From: Balaenoptera acutorostrata
Taxonomy: Eukaryota > Chordata > Mammalia > Artiodactyla > Balaenopteridae
Direction of reading: 5' to 3'
Length of the DNA: 64,000 nt
Assembly (NCBI RefSeq): GCF_949987535.1
Contig: NC_080065.1
Coordinates: 37,983,239 to 38,047,238, forward strand
Position numbers and translations under genes: made by a program. Below are positions 60,784-64,000 of this stretch, piece after piece. The notes beneath the pieces were generated by a model. The model was not told where the DNA came from. It worked only from the letters and a program-made list of their open reading frames with translations, and did no database searches. The first letter of the stretch is position 1; each line of letters begins with the position of its first letter.

Positions 60784-62480
60784 TACTTTTATGTGATGTC
60801 ATTGATAGCCATGGCTTCTATCACCTGTAATGTTAGGCTGACTCCCAAACCTGTAGCTTGAATCCCAGCTTCTGCTCTCTAAACCTTCTTTCTAACTGCC
60901 TATTAAATATCTTCACATAGACATCCCGTAGTAATTTTAAATTTGATATGTTCAAACAACTAATCCTTAGTTTTCATCTAAAATCTTTTCCGGTTCATGT
61001 TTTCTCTTTTTTCGATCTTCCACAAAGCAGGGCAACACAGAATGCTGTAACCTACTTTCTTCTGCCTACCTTGCCAGCCTCATCTCTGCAGCTCTTCCTG
61101 TGTGATCATATTCTAGTCCAGTGTTCCTTAGTCTCATTTTTGATCAACATTCTGATGGAGCTGCTTGGGACAAGGAGAGTCTCTCCCTATTTCTGCCTTT
61201 GTCTCCTTGTTTATCCTTACACAGCTAAGAAGATTTTTATTTAACTTAGCTTTTACAAGTTTTGCTATGAAAATACCTTTGTGCTTTCTAAGTATAAAGG
61301 TTTAAATCACAGACTGCCCACCCTCACCCCACCCTTTTTGGAGAATCATGATCAATCACAAGTGTACTAGTTCCTTCCCCAACGTTCTGTGTGTTTTTTT
61401 CCCTGAATATCCTCGTTACTTCTGGCTGGAACGCTTTGCCCTTCTTTGTAGTCAAGTGAATACCTATTTATCCTTCAGGACTCAGCTCCAGTGATATTGG
61501 ATCCATAAGGCTTTTTCCAGCCCTTTTCAGTCAACGTCACATGTTACTCTGCTTCTGCTCCCTGAAACTTCCCCAACCCATGTTATCACACTGATCACAT
61601 TGCTTCATAGTCATTTTTCTTATGAGTTGGCAAACTCCATATTTTAAAAATTTATCTTTATGCATAGTGCTTAATGAATGGTAAGCCCTTGGTAATGTTT
61701 TTTGAATTAATAAGAGGCATGATTCTTAAGTGCCGAAGTCTGCCCCAAAAGGGTTACTGCTCTTGGATTCCAAACTGCCGTGACCTCTGTACCAGTGGTT
61801 GACAAGGCCAAGAGGGAATTACTCCTCAGAGGAGTAAAGTATTATTTAGATCTAGAACCAGAGAAAAGTAGAGAGCTTTCTCTTCAGAAGCTGGGAACTC
61901 CATTTTGTCTTCATGACCTTGTGAACCACTTGGGTCTCTCACTGGTTGGTACACTAATGGCGGTACTGTTGGGTGCTTTTCATACAACTTTTTCATCCCC
62001 CACACAATTGGAGAATAATTTGTAGACCATAACAGTTACAATGCTTTTTACTGTGATGTATTAACAAAACAATGGGCAGTACATTTTTGTATGTGTTAAA
62101 GCCTGCTATTTAAGTTCTGTTCCATTTAGAATGGATTAACTTCAAGATACCAAATACTCCACATAAGGAAAGTACTATAATTACTATAATTCATTCATCA
62201 ACAACTATTATGTGCCTATTACATGCTAGGTTTTATCCTAGGCACTGAGTATATAGCTTTGTAAAACACTGGAGTTTGTTTTCTAGTGGAGGAAGTTAAC
62301 GCATTTTAAGAAATAAATGTGTAGCTTGGTGAGTGATGAGTGCTAGGAAGAATAAAGCAGGGCATGGGGCTAGTGTGACTCGAGAGGGGTGCTGTTTTAT
62401 TTAGGGTGGTTGGGAAGGCACCTCTAAGCACCTGTCTACTTCAGCATTTGGGTCTACCCCTCTGGTTGAATACTATTCAA
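60784..62480. other. RIMOC1 3' flank, L2 and unassigned
   Basis: 60840-61240 continues the old LINE-like text interrupted by the MITE. 61420-61690 resembles L2 (ccttcaggactcagctccag). 61780-62025 is an 81-codon open frame of unknown nature. 62180-62440 resembles another old repeat (tatgtgcctattacatgcta). Confidence 0.4.
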
Positions 62481-62499
62481 TGTGCCATTGCACATTCAG

Positions 62500-63040
62500 T
62501 ATATTCATGAAGTTTCTCTTTCTTATGGAAGTTTTGATGCTGAATTAAACAATGAATCACTACCTAAGAAATTCTCATTTTGATCCCATTTAAAGGGTTT
62601 CTCTCCAGTGTGGGCCTTACTAATGGGTAAGTGATAACCTAAAGACCTTGTAGCATTTATTACACTTGGAGTTTCTCTCCATTTTGAACTCTTTGATGGT
62701 TACTAAAACTTAAACTCTGTTAAAGGATTTTTCATAATCCTTAAATTTGTATGGTTCTTTTCCACTATGAATTTTCTCATGTTATCTAGGCCTTGAGACT
62801 TAGTTAAAGGCTTGTCTGCTTTGCTGCATTTATAGGGTTTCTGGCTACTGTGAATTGTTTGATGCTGATTAAGGTCCAGATCATGAGTGAAGACTTTCCC
62901 TTATTTGTTTGCATACAGTAGAGTGAGGTGAGAGTCATTGGCTAAAACCCCACAATAAAATTTACATTCCTGCCTTTACAATCAATCCCACTGGGAATTC
63001 TCTGATGTTCATTAAAGTGGGAGATTCATTTTAATGCCAT
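62500..63040 (-). pseudogene. Decayed C2H2 zinc-finger gene relic
   Basis: Read on the minus strand, 62895-62811 gives GKVFTHDLDLNQHQTIHSSQ then KPYKCSK, which is the C2H2 finger and linker pattern (F-x5-L-x2-H-x3-H followed by a TGEKPYKC-like linker). Further remnants are a HQRIPSG-like piece near 63000, an IHSGKEPYKF-like piece near 62770, a GEKL-like linker near 62685 and a TGEKPF-like piece near 62605. Frameshifts and stops separate them and several Cys are lost. No parent gene can be named. It could be a processed copy or the tail of an old ZNF gene. Confidence 0.75.
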
Positions 63041-63383
63041 TTTTTAAAAACCCACAGCTGGCTTATATGCTAGTTTTAGATTGCTTGTCACTCTTCTCTC
63101 TCCACCTTCCAGGGCTCCTTTTCTGACTCCCATAAGGATACCCCTTCTGCCACAGAATACAGGATTCCATAGTTCTCTAGTATCACCTCCTTGTATTATT
63201 TTTTTTTAACACAATATGAGCTATCATGTTATGGAAGTATTACATTAACATACATTTAATGTATCCACAGTTAAAATATGCATTATGTATTCGTGCTGCT
63301 GTTGCTTACTGTTTTTTGTTTTCCTACTTCTAGTGAAAATTTCCAACTAAAATGTTTTGGAGCATATAAAATTTTTTTAAAAA

Positions 63384-63389
63384 AATAAA
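63384..63389 (+). terminator. RIMOC1: Candidate distal poly(A) signal for RIMOC1
   Basis: AATAAA is followed within 30-60 nt by T/GT-rich sequence (tttgttttcttttatatc, then gtgttgtgtc), the usual arrangement of a cleavage site. It would imply a 3' UTR of about 4.8 kb that contains a DNA transposon and an antisense zinc-finger relic. Other AATAAA words at about 62312 and 62353 are alternatives. Nothing decides between them here. Confidence 0.25.
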
Positions 63390-63481
63390 ACCATAGTCCC
63401 ATATTTGTATCTTTGTTTTCTTTTATATCTGAGTGTTGTGTCAGAATGAAAACTTTTATCATGTTAGTTTACGATTTGTAA

Positions 63482-64000
63482 TGAAGCAGGACCCTATGGG
63501 GCCTTTCTGGGACAGATTCCCCTGCTCCCCCCATGTCCTCCACCTGCCTCTTGTTTATAGAAAAACTTTAGCCTTCTAGGCTTTCCCCAGGTTCCAAAAA
63601 TAAATTTAATCAGAGAAGTGAGAAAATGCAGAAACAAAGGAAAACCGTCAAACAGGACAAAGTAATAATGGTTTAACCATTAACAAAGTCAAGGACCTTT
63701 CGCTCCTCCTCAAGGGTTATAGATAATATTCTGAGCCATATCCTTAGAGCTGTTTTGCAAATACTGAAAATCCCACCAGGTGGAAGAAGTTAACTATATG
63801 CTGCCCACAAGCACATAGACCCCAGACTGGTTGGAACCAGAAGGTTCATGATGCTGACTCCCGATTACCTCACCACCAACCAGTCAAGAGTGTCCACGAG
63901 CTGACCATGCACCCTGCAACCCTCTCCCTCGCCCTGTCTTTAAAAACCTTTCTCTGAAAGCCATCAGAGAATTTGGGTCTTTTGAGCATTAGCTGCGCAT
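63482..64000 (+). repeat. Probable retroviral LTR, cut by window end
   Basis: Starts near tgaagcaggaccctatgggg. It has LTR-like text through gaaccagaaggttcatgatg and accaaccagtcaagagtgtc, then a TATA-like ctttaaaaacc at 63938-63948 followed by R-like tctgaaagccatcagagaat and ttgggtcttttgagcattag. The 3' end is beyond 64000, so no TSD check is possible. Confidence 0.55.

Overview
The window is mammalian nuclear DNA, almost certainly from a cetacean or a close relative. Two things point there. First, two recognisable genes lie in the order expected for the mammalian OXCT1-RIMOC1(C5orf51)-FBXO4 neighbourhood. Second, the dominant SINE is the tRNA-derived CHR type of whales and hippos (ttccctggtggcgcagtgg at the head, ggttcgatccc as B box). 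I count 22 copies. I saw no ruminant Bov-tA/BovB and no pig PRE-1 elements.

Layout. 1-15.8 kb: the 5' part of OXCT1 on the minus strand (coding exons 4, 3, 2, 1 at 3694-3829, 9170-9260, 11365-11473, 15396-15473) with a CpG-island promoter at about 14.7-15.8 kb. The rest of the gene lies left of position 1. 15.8-42.5 kb: about 27 kb of intergenic DNA made of CHR SINEs, L1, L2, MIR, DNA-transposon and LTR relics, with no gene I can support. 42.5-58.5 kb: RIMOC1 on the plus strand, complete, with six coding exons (42846-42945, 47783-47889, 49800-49943, 51084-51215, 52436-52550, 58264-58547). They join in frame to a 293-residue protein. Its CpG promoter is at 42.5-43.1 kb. Intron 1 holds an antisense FAM136A retrocopy (45983-47756) whose reading frame is still open. 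58.5-64 kb: RIMOC1 3' flank, a DNA transposon, ancient repeat, a decayed C2H2 zinc-finger relic and a retroviral LTR cut by the window end.

The two genes are divergent and functionally unrelated. OXCT1 is the mitochondrial enzyme that starts ketone-body use. RIMOC1 is a RAB7A/MON1-CCZ1 partner linked to mitophagy. All exon boundaries were assigned by hand from GT/AG sites, reading phase and recalled family sequence. Repeat names are by recognition, without a library search, and edges are approximate unless a target-site duplication (TSD) is given.

I found no sign of an undescribed multi-gene system. The points most worth a second look are the FAM136A retrocopy wedged against a RIMOC1 splice acceptor, two places where two SINEs entered the same target site, inverted SINEs bracketing single exons, an inverted LTR pair, and several private tandem duplications.
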